This document shows positions 9,244 through 17,510 of a stretch of DNA of 64,000 nucleotides, piece after piece. Source of the stretch: Korobacter sp963703075. Lineage in GTDB: Bacteria > Acidobacteriota > Terriglobia > Terriglobales > Acidobacteriaceae. A program made the translations under genes and the position numbers. Below the pieces are notes generated by a model that saw only the letters and a program-made list of their open reading frames with translations, had not been told where the DNA came from and made no database searches. Within the stretch, counting starts at the first letter, position 1; each line of letters opens with the position of its first letter. The DNA is taken from the NCBI GenBank assembly GCA_963703075.1, contig OY969786.1, positions 1,426,001 through 1,490,000 of the forward strand, given 5' to 3'.

Positions 9244-9939
9244 TTAACGCTTGGCCATCGCTCCGACCATCGACTCGATGATGCGGAAGCCGTCGGTCAT
9301 GCCGAGTTCGTTCTCGCTGGCGCGCTCCGGGTGCGGCATCATGCCGAGGACATTGCGGCCCTCGTTGCAGATCCCGGCAATGTTGTCGAGCGAGCCGTTG
9401 GGATTCGCCTCACGTGTAACGTCGCCCTGCGGCGTGCTGTAACGGAAGACAATGCGGTTCTGCTCCTGCAATTGGCGCAGGGTCGCGTCATCGCAGAAGT
9501 AGTTGCCTTCCATGTGGCCGATGGGAATCTCCAGCACCTCTCCCTGCGTCAGTTCATGGGTGAACGGGGTATCGGTGCTCTCTACCCGGATGTGTACTGG
9601 CTTGCAGATATACTTCAGGCCTTCATTGCGCAGCAGGGCGCCGGGTAGCAAACCGGCTTCGGTGAGGATCTGGAACCCGTTGCAGATGCCAATCACCAGG
9701 CCGCCATTGTCGGCAAACTTCCGCACAGACTCCATCACCGGCGAAAACTTGGCAATCGCTCCGGTGCGCAGGTAGTCGCCATAGGCAAAACCGCCGGGAA
9801 CTACGATCGCATCGCAGTTCTGCAGGTCGTGCGACTCATGCCACAGGAAGGTGACCGGTTGCTTCGCGACTTTGTCCAGGACCCAGTGCGCGTCGTGGTC
9901 ACAATTGGAGCCCGGAAAGATGATCACGCCGAATTTCAT
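9244..9939 (-). CDS. purQ: Phosphoribosylformylglycinamidine synthase, glutaminase subunit PurQ
   Basis: PurQ hydrolyses glutamine and passes ammonia to PurL for the fourth step of purine synthesis. The 231-residue product starts MKFGVIIFPGSNCDHDA, typical for PurQ. The nucleophile Cys is in GICNGFQIL and the His/Glu pair in MPHPERASE. The start at 9939 is preceded by GGGGAAA; the frame is open further upstream but nothing there is conserved. PurS and PurL are not next to it; the only other purine gene here is purC at 32.9 kb, so the pathway genes are scattered. Confidence 0.95.
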   Translation of the reverse strand: MKFGVIIFPGSNCDHDAHWVLDKVAKQPVTFLWHESHDLQNCDAIVVPGGFAYGDYLRTGAIAKFSPVMESVRKFADNGGLVIGICNGFQILTEAGLLPGALLRNEGLKYICKPVHIRVESTDTPFTHELTQGEVLEIPIGHMEGNYFCDDATLRQLQEQNRIVFRYSTPQGDVTREANPNGSLDNIAGICNEGRNVLGMMPHPERASENELGMTDGFRIIESMVGAMAKR

Positions 9940-10044
9940 GCAGTTTTCCCCGCGTGGAAGTCCACTTTCGAGTTTAGCATGTGGCCCCCGCGCGACCCGG
10001 TTCACTTCTGCGGCTCCGGAGCGCTTCTCAGCATCCAATCCAAC

Positions 10045-10593
10045 ATGAAACTCCACCAGGATATCCGGGTCACGGGCCGAGCCCTGAAGCGCTGGTTTTT
10101 TGCCCAGTGCCTGGATTCGCTGCTGGTGGGAACTCTCTGGCTCATCGGTCTGCTGCTGCTGAGGGTTCCATGGGCGCCGCTCTGGGCGTTACTGGCGGCT
10201 GGCTTTCAATTCATCCCGCACCTGGGTGGACCGCTCTCGCTGATCGGTCCGATGTTTGCCACCCTGCTTGCGCGGCATGGCTGGCAGGGAGCGCTGTTAC
10301 TTCTCGTTCTCTATGCTGTCATCGTAGTCGTCGACGGATTCATCATGCAGCCGCTCCTGATGCGCCGTGCCGCGCTGGTGCCGGTGTGGGCATCGCTGGT
10401 CGTCCCCCTCGTGTTGGGCTTCTTTTTCCAGTTCTGGGGCGTACTGGTTTCTGCCCCCTTGCTGGTTGTGTTCTACTCGCTTCGGGCCCACCGTCGCGAA
10501 CGGCGGGAACTCCCGCCTGTAGAAGTGATCCCGCCGGCTGTTACCCCCGGCAGGCACATCCATGGCGAGCAGCCGCCCGTAATCGAAGGCTAA
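10045..10593 (+). CDS. Half-length AI-2E/PerM-family membrane protein
   Basis: A 182-residue protein that matches only the C-terminal half of AI-2E exporter/PerM proteins, which usually have about 350 residues. It has about five hydrophobic segments, including LWLIGLLLLRVPWAPLWALL, the conserved FQFIPHLGGPLSLIGP, VVDGFIMQPLLM and FWGVLVSAPLLVVFYSL. The missing half cannot lie upstream, because purQ starts divergently only 105 bases away. Either this is a short family form or a truncated remnant. The start is uncertain: ATG 10045 has no clear ribosome-binding site and ATG 9979 in frame is possible. A proline-rich soluble tail ends the protein. Confidence 0.65.
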   Translation: MKLHQDIRVTGRALKRWFFAQCLDSLLVGTLWLIGLLLLRVPWAPLWALLAAGFQFIPHLGGPLSLIGPMFATLLARHGWQGALLLLVLYAVIVVVDGFIMQPLLMRRAALVPVWASLVVPLVLGFFFQFWGVLVSAPLLVVFYSLRAHRRERRELPPVEVIPPAVTPGRHIHGEQPPVIEG

Positions 10594-10703
10594 AGTAATA
10601 CTTGAAGATTGGCTCAGCCTTCGACCACCTACTCAGCAGTTGACGCGCCCGCCTCATCGCCGTACGCTTATCCGCTTTTGCAGAAGGAATGCGGAAAGCG
10701 ATC

Positions 10704-12119
10704 ATGGCCCAAGACAAAAATCTCTCTGCCGCAACCACCGAATCCGGAATGGCACGCTTCGGATTAGCGTTGGCCACCTGGAGTGAGCGCTGGTTCCCCG
10801 ACCCCTTGGTGTTCGCTTTCGTCGGAATCGTCTTTGTGTTCCTCACAGGGCTCGCGTTGCACGAACCCGCGAGCAAGCTTGCCGTGCAGGGCGGCAAAGG
10901 CTTCTGGACTCTCGTGCCCTTCACCATGCAAATGGTGATGATCATCATCGGCGGGTACGTCGTGGCGACCACGCCCATCGTGAACCGGTTGATCCGCTGG
11001 CTCGCCGGGCTTCCCACCAATGGAAGGAATGCAGTTGCCATGGTGGCGCTGTTTTCCATGCTGACCTCGCTCATCTCCTGGGGTTTGAGCCTCATCTTCA
11101 GTGGATTGCTGGTGCGCGAGATGGCGCGTCGCGTGAAGGGAATGGATTATCGCGCCGCCGGAGCTGCGGGCTACCTGGGGCTTGGCGCCGTTTGGGCGCT
11201 CGGGCTATCGTCGTCCGCGGCCATGATGATGGCCACCAAGAGTGCGATCCCACCACCGCTTTTCGCCATCAGCGGCCTCATCTCACTGCGGCAGACGTTG
11301 TTCCTCTGGCAGAGCCTCGTCATGGCGGGCGTGTTGATTGTGGTATCGGTGATCGTAGCGTACCTCTCGGCGCCTTCCGAGGCCAACGCCCGTACCGCGG
11401 AAAGTTATGGCATTCCCTACGAGCCCGTGGATCGGCCACTGGAGCCGAAGACCAAGCCCGGCGAATGGCTGGAATATAGTCCGGTGCTTTCGATCTTCGT
11501 CGCCGCCCTGCTGCTCTGGTACCTGGTGGATGTTTTCCGTACCTCTCCGCAGGGAGCATTGGCGGCGCTCGACCTGAACACCTACAACCTGATGTTTATC
11601 ACCGTCGCCCTCCTGCTGCATTGGCGTCCTAAGCGGTTCATGCGGGCGGTTTCGGAGTGCGTTCCGGCAACTGGCGGAGTGCTCATCCAGTTTCCGTTCT
11701 ATGCGGTCATTTTCGGGATGATCGTCGGGACCGGCATCTCGACGTGGCTGGCCAATCTCTTTGCCCAGGTGACAACGCACGCCACCTACCCGCTGCTGGT
11801 CGCGCTGTACTCTGCGATCCTCGGCGTCTTCGTGCCCTCCGGCGGAAGCAAGTGGGTGATTGAAGCACCCTACATCCTGCAGGCCGCCAACCTCCATCAA
11901 GTGCACCTCGGATGGGTGGTACAGATCTACAACGCCGCCGAAGCGTTCCCCAACCTCGTCAATCCTTTCTGGATGCTGCCCCTGCTCGGGATCTTGCGCC
12001 TGAAGGCACGAGACTTGGTCGGCTACGGCGTCCTGCAGATGATCGTGCACGCTCCCATCGTGTTCTTCCTGTGCTGGTTCTTTGCGCGCCATATCGCGTA
12101 CGTGCCGCCGGTGCATTGA
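10704..12119 (+). CDS. AtoE-type short-chain fatty acid transporter
   Basis: A 471-residue polytopic membrane protein of the AtoE family (TIGR00366, PF02667), which takes up short-chain fatty acids such as acetoacetate and butyrate. The N-terminus ERWFPDPLVFAFVGIVFVF and the loop SLISWGLSLIFSGLLVREMA are typical, as is the later VPSGGSKWVIEAPYIL. About twelve membrane segments are visible. ATG 10704 is preferred over 10689 because GGAAAG stands seven bases before it, whereas AGAAGGA abuts the other ATG. No beta-oxidation or CoA-transferase gene is adjacent, so it appears to be a single-gene unit. Confidence 0.88.
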   Translation: MAQDKNLSAATTESGMARFGLALATWSERWFPDPLVFAFVGIVFVFLTGLALHEPASKLAVQGGKGFWTLVPFTMQMVMIIIGGYVVATTPIVNRLIRWLAGLPTNGRNAVAMVALFSMLTSLISWGLSLIFSGLLVREMARRVKGMDYRAAGAAGYLGLGAVWALGLSSSAAMMMATKSAIPPPLFAISGLISLRQTLFLWQSLVMAGVLIVVSVIVAYLSAPSEANARTAESYGIPYEPVDRPLEPKTKPGEWLEYSPVLSIFVAALLLWYLVDVFRTSPQGALAALDLNTYNLMFITVALLLHWRPKRFMRAVSECVPATGGVLIQFPFYAVIFGMIVGTGISTWLANLFAQVTTHATYPLLVALYSAILGVFVPSGGSKWVIEAPYILQAANLHQVHLGWVVQIYNAAEAFPNLVNPFWMLPLLGILRLKARDLVGYGVLQMIVHAPIVFFLCWFFARHIAYVPPVH

Positions 12120-12200
12120 GCGGTGTCACTGAAGTTTCGCTGCGTCCTCTGCTACGTTGCTGGGTTCAGCTTCATCCAATGAGCAGAGAGGTGAACCAGG

Positions 12201-13151
12201 TTGGAACGCAGAAATTTGGGCAAGTCGGAATTACGAGTCGGACCGTTGGCGCTGGGCGGAAATGTTTTCGGCTGGACGATCGATGAACCTACGTCGTTCA
12301 AGATTTTGGATGCTTTCATCGACTCCGGTTTGAATCTCGTCGATACCGCGGATTCTTACTCCACGTGGGTTCCCGGTCATACCGGCGGCGAGTCGGAAAC
12401 CATCATCGGGAAATGGCTTAAGAGTAGCGGCAAGCGCGAGAAAGTCATTCTTGCAACCAAGGTTGGCTCGGCGATGCCATCCGGCAAAAAAGGACTGTCG
12501 CGCAGTTACATTCTGAGCGAAGTTGAAGAGTCGCTGCGCCGGTTGCAGACCGATCATATCGACCTCTATCAATCTCATCGCGACGATCCGGACACGCCGG
12601 TGGAAGAAACGCTTGGCGCTTATGCGGATCTGGTGAAGCACGGGAAAGTGCGTTATATCGGGTGCTCGAATTTCACCGCGGAGCGCATCGAGGAATCGCT
12701 AAAAGTCAGCCGGGAACATGGATATCCGGAGTACGTGAGCCTGCAACCGAATTACAATCTCTATGACCGCGAGGATTATGAAAAGAACCTCGAGCCCACC
12801 GTGCTCAAACATAAATTGGGCGTCATCCCTTACTTCTCGCTTGCCAGCGGTTTTCTTACCGGCAAATTCCGAACGAAAGCGGAAGCCGAGAAGGCGCCGC
12901 GTGCCGGGATGCTCAGCAAATACTTCACAGAGCGGGGAACGAGGATCCTCAAGGCTCTCGAAGCGGTGGCGAAGGAGTATCACGCGACCCAGGCGCAGGT
13001 CGCCCTGGCGTGGCTGATGGCGCGGCCGAGCATCACTGCGCCGATTGCCAGCGCCACCAGAATCGATCAATTAAACGACATCATTGCCGCGACCAACCTC
13101 AAACTCAGCAGCTCCGCAATCCAGGAGTTGAACGAGGCGAGCGCGTATTAG
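12201..13151 (+). CDS. Aldo/keto reductase
   Basis: A 316-residue NADPH-dependent oxidoreductase of the AKR family with a TIM-barrel fold. The catalytic tetrad is visible: Asp and Tyr in DTADSY, Lys in ATKVG and His in YQSHRDD. The C-terminal cofactor-binding region contains ALAWLMARPSITAPIASATR, fitting the YajO/Tas-like subgroup. The start codon is TTG at 12201, which aligns with the usual MERRNLGKSELRVG beginning; AGAGAGGTGAACCAGG precedes it. Substrate unknown. A good hairpin terminator follows directly. Confidence 0.9.
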   Translation: MERRNLGKSELRVGPLALGGNVFGWTIDEPTSFKILDAFIDSGLNLVDTADSYSTWVPGHTGGESETIIGKWLKSSGKREKVILATKVGSAMPSGKKGLSRSYILSEVEESLRRLQTDHIDLYQSHRDDPDTPVEETLGAYADLVKHGKVRYIGCSNFTAERIEESLKVSREHGYPEYVSLQPNYNLYDREDYEKNLEPTVLKHKLGVIPYFSLASGFLTGKFRTKAEAEKAPRAGMLSKYFTERGTRILKALEAVAKEYHATQAQVALAWLMARPSITAPIASATRIDQLNDIIAATNLKLSSSAIQELNEASAY

Positions 13152-13155
13152 TCCT

Positions 13156-13193
13156 GCCTCGTCCGGCCCATTGGTGGACGGACGAGGCTCTTT
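13156..13193 (+). terminator. Rho-independent terminator of the aldo/keto reductase gene
   Basis: GCCTCGTCCG (13156-13165) pairs perfectly with CGGACGAGGC (13179-13188), followed by TCTTT. It begins four bases after the stop codon. Confidence 0.75.
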
Positions 13194-13324
13194 ACGCTCG
13201 TTTACGCCCGCAGTTTCGGAGAATCCGCAAAGTCCCAGGCTGTACACGACGTAAATCGCCCACTTGCGTCTAAAATGGGTACGTTCGCCAGGGATCATTT
13301 CTGAGAGAGGACCGCCTTCCCAGC

Positions 13325-13939
13325 ATGAGGTCAGAAACGAAGCGCGTCGTCGGAGCACTCTTTTGCGTTGTGCTGGTGGCATCGGTGGCTACCAGTTGCG
13401 GCGACTTCTTCCCGTCGGGGAAGGCGATCGTCGCGATGACGATTTCTCCCACCAGCGGACTGGTAGCGCCGGGAGCCACCACCCAGTTCACCGCTTCCGG
13501 GACGCTCGGCAACAATCAAACCGAAGATGTCACCGGACTTGTGAATTGGTCTTCCTCCAATTCGGCAGTGGCGACCATAAACCAGGCTGGGTTGGCCACC
13601 GGCGTGGCCCTGGGGAATGCGACGATCACCGCCACCGCGAACTCCGGCGGCGTGACTGTTTCCGTCCCCCTGCTCGTGAGCAATAGCACCTCGATCACCG
13701 TTGCGCCGGCGACTGCAACCATCGCGCCCGGCGGAACGCAGCAGCTCACAGCCACTGACCAGACCGGCACAAACATCACTTCGTCGGTCGCCTGGACATC
13801 GAGCGATACCACGCAAGCGACTGTAACTAGCACCGGACTGGTGACAGTTTTGAGCACGGCCACTCCCAGCGATACGGTGACGATCACCGGCACTCTGGGC
13901 AGCCTCACGGGAACTTCCACCATCACGATCGGGCTTTAA
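13325..13939 (+). CDS. Lipoprotein with bacterial Ig-like (BIG2) domains
   Basis: A 204-residue secreted protein. The N-terminus is a lipoprotein signal with lipobox VATSCG, so Cys25 should be lipidated and the protein anchored in the membrane. Two BIG2-type Ig-like domains follow, roughly residues 36-120 and 121-204. Each begins with an ISPTSG/VAPATATIAPGGTQQ motif and contains a W-x-S-S-(N/D) signature (VNWSSSNSAVATI; VAWTSSDTTQATV). Such domains usually serve adhesion or spacing; no catalytic domain is present. It stands alone with its own terminator. Confidence 0.82.
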   Translation: MRSETKRVVGALFCVVLVASVATSCGDFFPSGKAIVAMTISPTSGLVAPGATTQFTASGTLGNNQTEDVTGLVNWSSSNSAVATINQAGLATGVALGNATITATANSGGVTVSVPLLVSNSTSITVAPATATIAPGGTQQLTATDQTGTNITSSVAWTSSDTTQATVTSTGLVTVLSTATPSDTVTITGTLGSLTGTSTITIGL

Positions 13940-13959
13940 GACTCGGCAAGCTTTGAACG

Positions 13960-13986
13960 AACGCGCATCTTCGGATGCGCGTTTTT
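13960..13986 (+). terminator. Rho-independent terminator with TTCG tetraloop
   Basis: AACGCGCATC and GATGCGCGTT form a perfect 10-base-pair stem closed by a TTCG loop (13970-13973), followed by TTT. It lies 21 bases after the lipoprotein stop and just before the end of the convergent cyanophycinase-like gene. Confidence 0.9.
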
Positions 13987-13992
13987 GTTTCG

Positions 13993-14979
13993 CTAATAAT
14001 TCGCTCCGGAGCTGGATTGAATTACTCCGTTCTCGACGTTCAATGTGTAAGCACTTCCGCCGCTTCCAGACCACGATGCCGCGTTAAAGCTTCCACCCGT
14101 GGGAACGTGGTAAACCTCGATGCCGCGGAAGGTGAGGGGCGTATCCGGCTTGCAAATCTCGGGGGCCGCGTTGGCGCGATAGAAATAAGCGCCTGTACCT
14201 TGGCCGACCACGGTGATCTTGCCGTCAGGTTCGAGCAGGGCAGCACTTTTTTCATCGACGCCGATGGCGCGAATCTGCTTCGCCATGCCATCCTGCAGAA
14301 TCCTCGCCATGAACACCAGGGTGCGTCCAAGACGATCGCGCTTTTTGAAATGCGTATCGGTGATCGTGTTTTCCATGTGTGGGATCGATAGAAAGCCGTG
14401 ATCGATGGTGATGCGATCGTTAAACGGATTCTTCAACGACTCCGGTGAATAAGCGCTGTCGTTGAGCGCGGCGAATCCGAATTCTCCGAGAATCGCCAAT
14501 CCTGCGCTGGTGCCTCCTACCGGCACCCCACGATCGATCAACTCCTGGATTGCGGCTCGCATCGGACTCGGCTTCCAATACTTCACGTAATGCGATTGAT
14601 CGCCACCCGAGATGAAGAGCGCCTCCGCTTTGCGGATCGTCGCCGCAACAAAAGGATCGTTCGCGGCTTCGCTACTGGAAACCGACAAGGTCGCTACTGA
14701 GTTCTGCCGGCAGAGTTCTTGGATATATGGGTTGTAGTCATGATCGTCGCTCGCCGTCAGGATCAGGAAATCTCCGCCGCCCGACTTTTCGCAAAGGAAC
14801 TTGAAGGCTGCGTCCTGGTCCGAACCGCCTCCCATCAGCGAATAGCCCGCCGTGGTTTTGGCCGTAATGTCGTTGGGATTGCCGATCCGCCAATACTTGT
14901 ACGCCGGTTCAGCCGCGAGCGCTGGCAACACCGCGAAAGGGAAGACAAGGAGGATGAGAATACGAGCGAAGGATTTCAT
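13993..14979 (-). CDS. Secreted cyanophycinase-like peptidase (family S51)
   Basis: A 328-residue protein with a signal peptide (MKSFARILILLVFPFAVLPA, cleavage near ALAAEP). The mature part has the S51 peptidase fold: GGGSDQDAAF early, ISGGDQSHYVKYW, the nucleophile Ser in GGTSAGLAILGE, and THFKKRDRLGR with the catalytic His. S51 enzymes include cyanophycinase, which cleaves cyanophycin to beta-Asp-Arg dipeptides, and peptidase E. An exported form would act on external polymer or peptides. The start at 14979 has GAGG eight bases upstream; the open frame upstream overlaps the divergent rhodanese gene and is unlikely. Confidence 0.85.
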   Translation of the reverse strand: MKSFARILILLVFPFAVLPALAAEPAYKYWRIGNPNDITAKTTAGYSLMGGGSDQDAAFKFLCEKSGGGDFLILTASDDHDYNPYIQELCRQNSVATLSVSSSEAANDPFVAATIRKAEALFISGGDQSHYVKYWKPSPMRAAIQELIDRGVPVGGTSAGLAILGEFGFAALNDSAYSPESLKNPFNDRITIDHGFLSIPHMENTITDTHFKKRDRLGRTLVFMARILQDGMAKQIRAIGVDEKSAALLEPDGKITVVGQGTGAYFYRANAAPEICKPDTPLTFRGIEVYHVPTGGSFNAASWSGSGGSAYTLNVENGVIQSSSGANY

Positions 14980-15035
14980 GGCCTCGATTATGCAGGTTTC
15001 CGTTGGGACTGCAAAAGCAGGTATCCTGAGAGGCA

Positions 15036-15359
15036 ATGAGTCTTGATTATGAAATTCAACCGGAAGCGGTGAAAGATCTCCAGGCAAACGGAGAAATCGT
15101 CTTGCTCGACGTTCGAGAACCGTGGGAGCGCGAGACGTCGCGGATTGAGCCGAGCGTTCACATTCCGATGGGCGAAGTCGCCGCCCGCATACAGGAAATC
15201 GATCCCGATGACCATGTTGTGGTGTACTGCCATCACGGGGTTCGTTCCATGAACGTCACCGCATGGCTGCGCCAGCAAGGGTTCGAACATGTGCAATCCA
15301 TGGCCGGCGGCATCGATCGCTGGTCGCGCTTCGTCGATCCCAAGGTGCCGCTCTACTAA
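15036..15359 (+). CDS. Single-domain rhodanese-like protein
   Basis: A 107-residue cytoplasmic protein made of one rhodanese domain. The active-site loop is CHHGVRS (Cys near residue 68), which carries persulfide in sulfurtransferases of the GlpE/PspE type. The domain ends with the usual GFEHVQSMAGGIDRW motif. GAGAGG precedes the ATG. Its stop is four bases before the start of the DMT transporter, so the two are co-transcribed. Which acceptor it serves is not shown; two sulfur-transfer genes (cysteine desulfurase and mnmA) lie about 7-11 kb away. Confidence 0.9.
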   Translation: MSLDYEIQPEAVKDLQANGEIVLLDVREPWERETSRIEPSVHIPMGEVAARIQEIDPDDHVVVYCHHGVRSMNVTAWLRQQGFEHVQSMAGGIDRWSRFVDPKVPLY

Positions 15360-15363
15360 ACCA

Positions 15364-16278
15364 ATGCCCCCCACGCTCAAACATGGCAGGCTGCTGCCGT
15401 CACTCGCCCTGGCCCTTGCCGGATGCTTCTGGGGTACAGGATTCTTTTTCGGCAAAATTGCGCTGCAAGAGATGAGCGTGATGGAGAACGTGACCCTGCG
15501 GTTTCTGTGCGGGTCGCTGCTGCTGCTGCCCGTGCTGGTACGACATTGGAAGACACCCACCGGGCGGCACATGAGTTGGATCGTGCTCGCTGCCTTCACC
15601 GGCGTGCCCCTGCAATTCGTGCTTCAGTTCTACGGACTCGCCCGCACCACGGTCTCCCATGCTTCTTTGCTGGTGGGAACTTTGCCGGTACTGCTCGCTC
15701 TGAGCGCGGCACTTTTTCTCGGCGAGCGCTTGCATGGAACGGAATGGGGCATGCTGCTGGTGTCGGCACTGGGCGCGGTGTTCATCGCGATGTCGTCTTC
15801 TAAATCCGCTGCCGCCGGGCCTACCCTCGCGGGCGACCTGATGGTCCTCGGTTCGCTGTGCCTCGCCCTGGTGATGATCCTCTGCACCAAGCGCTACATC
15901 CCGCTCTACGGCTCGTTGTTCCTGACGGCACTCATGCTGACGATCGGAACCGTCATCCTCGTGGTCTGGGCCGAGGCTACCCACGCTTTGCATTGGCACT
16001 ACGCGCCACGCGGATGGATCGCGGTGGTGGCGCAGGGAGTGCTGGCGACGGCCGGCGCTTACGGGCTATGGAACTGGGCACTGGAACATACTTCGGCTTC
16101 GCGCGCGGGTGTTTTTCTCAACCTCGAGCCGTTGATGGGCACATTTCTCGGCGTCAGCTTTCTACGGGATCATCTCGGAGTGATGACAGTCCTCGGAGGC
16201 CTTTTGATTATCGGATCAGCACTCTATTTCAGCATGAGACCGGAAAGCCATCTCCCCGAACCGCAAACCTCGATATAA
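15364..16278 (+). CDS. EamA-family drug/metabolite transporter
   Basis: A 304-residue inner-membrane protein with ten predicted helices in two EamA repeats. The first repeat has LAGCFWGTGFFFGKIAL and the second ends with EPLMGTFLGVSFLRDHLG. Relatives export amino acids and other small metabolites. The start at 15364 lies in the four-base gap after the rhodanese gene; an upstream open frame overlaps that gene in another frame. It converges with the next gene (nine bases between the stops). Confidence 0.88.
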   Translation: MPPTLKHGRLLPSLALALAGCFWGTGFFFGKIALQEMSVMENVTLRFLCGSLLLLPVLVRHWKTPTGRHMSWIVLAAFTGVPLQFVLQFYGLARTTVSHASLLVGTLPVLLALSAALFLGERLHGTEWGMLLVSALGAVFIAMSSSKSAAAGPTLAGDLMVLGSLCLALVMILCTKRYIPLYGSLFLTALMLTIGTVILVVWAEATHALHWHYAPRGWIAVVAQGVLATAGAYGLWNWALEHTSASRAGVFLNLEPLMGTFLGVSFLRDHLGVMTVLGGLLIIGSALYFSMRPESHLPEPQTSI

Positions 16279-16287
16279 AACCGTTCT

Positions 16288-16737
16288 TCACTTCGTCGCG
16301 GGCGTGATGTCGGTCACCGGCAGGTCCCAGTGTGCCAGCAGGATTTCGAAGCGCCGTTGCTCCTCGCGCTTATACTTTTCCTGGTCGGGCCACAGTTGTT
16401 TCGTCCACTGCTCTTCGTCTGGATTGCTGGTGGTGGCGACGGTCGAGTTCTTGAAGACGATGGTTACGCGATAATCCCAGCGCGCATCTTCGGTCATGTG
16501 ATTTGCCGGTGTGACGACCTTCACCGACAGCATCTCTCCCGATTCGACGCCACGCTTCAACAGCGGGTAATGATTCTTCAGAAACAGGTCGAGGAACTCC
16601 TGCTGGTGTCCCCATTGCACTTTGTAGTAGTACTCCATGGTGTAAGGCGCGTCGGCTTTGTTCTGCGGGGGCGCGCCTTGCGCTACCATCGAAAGGGAAC
16701 TGACGAGGACAAGCATGGCCAGCAAAATCTTTCGCAT
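16288..16737 (-). CDS. Small secreted protein of unknown function
   Basis: A 149-residue protein with a signal peptide (MRKILLAMLVLVSSLSMVAQG). The mature part is soluble and charged with many aromatic residues (YTMEYYYKVQWGHQQEFLDL) and may adopt a ferredoxin-like alpha/beta barrel, as in NIPSNAP or Dabb domains; I only infer this from its size and pattern. The start at 16737 is preceded by GGAGG with ideal spacing. It is not obviously linked to the toxin-antitoxin pair that ends 51 bases upstream on the same strand. Confidence 0.75.
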   Translation of the reverse strand: MRKILLAMLVLVSSLSMVAQGAPPQNKADAPYTMEYYYKVQWGHQQEFLDLFLKNHYPLLKRGVESGEMLSVKVVTPANHMTEDARWDYRVTIVFKNSTVATTSNPDEEQWTKQLWPDQEKYKREEQRRFEILLAHWDLPVTDITPATK

Positions 16738-16788
16738 TGGGCCTCCAGGTGTTGGCACGATTGTAGCTGGATCGCGAATCGCAAGCTG

Positions 16789-17217
16789 CTATTTGATGGG
16801 AAGGAATTCGACTTTGATCGTGCCCTTGGGAAGAGTTTTGAAATCGAAGTCCGCAGTAACCAAGGATGCCTCTCGCTGCGGAGCGTGCGAAGAAGCCTTG
16901 GTAAGGCTGCCAGCAAAGGCGTCCGCATAGGGCAACTTGAAAGCATGCTTAAAGATCGCAGCCGCTTCCGCAGCTTCCTTGTCGACGGGTACGACTTCGA
17001 TCGGCAACGTAGAGAGATGGCTGGCGATGAAACTGGCTCTCGACACGTCATTCTTTTTGTAGAGTACGTGAATTACTTCGCCCCAGTTAACCGCACTGAT
17101 GAGCAGGAGAACCTCATCCCGTGCAGCTTGATTCAGCAGATCCTCCACCCGGTCGGCACCGGGCTCATCGTCAAGATGGCGGAGAAGGGAACTCGCATCA
17201 AGGACAAAAGTCTTCAT
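16789..17217 (-). CDS. vapC: PIN-domain toxin (VapC-like)
   Basis: A 142-residue PIN-domain ribonuclease, the usual toxin of VapBC systems, which cleaves tRNA or other structured RNA. The acidic metal-binding residues are visible: Asp7 in FVLDASSLLR, Glu in NWGEV (near 47), Asp in YADAFAG (near 98) and Asp in TADFDF (near 122). Its ATG overlaps the stop of the AbrB-type antitoxin gene (ATGA), so translation is coupled. All active-site residues are present, so the toxin is probably functional. Confidence 0.88.
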   Translation of the reverse strand: MKTFVLDASSLLRHLDDEPGADRVEDLLNQAARDEVLLLISAVNWGEVIHVLYKKNDVSRASFIASHLSTLPIEVVPVDKEAAEAAAIFKHAFKLPYADAFAGSLTKASSHAPQREASLVTADFDFKTLPKGTIKVEFLPIK

Positions 17218-17441
17218 CGTTCTTCGTCGTCGCGATGGCTGCGCTCACGTTCCGCACCTGCGCCTTTCGTGCAACCGCGCAGACTACGAATAAACTCTGG
17301 CGTAATCGGTCGCAGCACGAGAGTATTTCCCTCTCGCTCGATCGAGACACGGGTTCCATTGGAGAGCTTCATCTCGTTGCGCAATTCCGCCGGAATTACG
17401 AGCTGGCCTTTCGAGCTGATCTGCGAGAAATGGATCGACAT
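17214..17441 (-). CDS. vapB: AbrB/MazE-type antitoxin (VapB-like)
   Basis: A 75-residue protein whose N-terminal half is a SpoVT/AbrB swapped-hairpin DNA-binding domain (ISSKGQLVIPAELRNEM, then VSIEREGNTLVLRPI). The C-terminal tail is charged and would bind the toxin. In such systems antitoxin and toxin together repress their own promoter. The start is uncertain: ATG 17441 fits the domain boundary; ATG 17456 adds five residues. Neither has a clear ribosome-binding site. The gene is divergent from the amidohydrolase. Confidence 0.85.
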   Translation of the reverse strand: MSIHFSQISSKGQLVIPAELRNEMKLSNGTRVSIEREGNTLVLRPITPEFIRSLRGCTKGAGAERERSHRDDEER

Positions 17442-17510
17442 GTAGGAAGTGTACATAAAAGTAAGACGACCGTCAAGATAACCTACTAATGGGAGAGGTC
17501 TTACCGGACC

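Noticed and set aside
16789..17441. Toxin-antitoxin pair as sign of a mobile island
   Set aside because: No integrase, attachment repeats or transposase flank it; a single VapBC pair is common in stable chromosomes.
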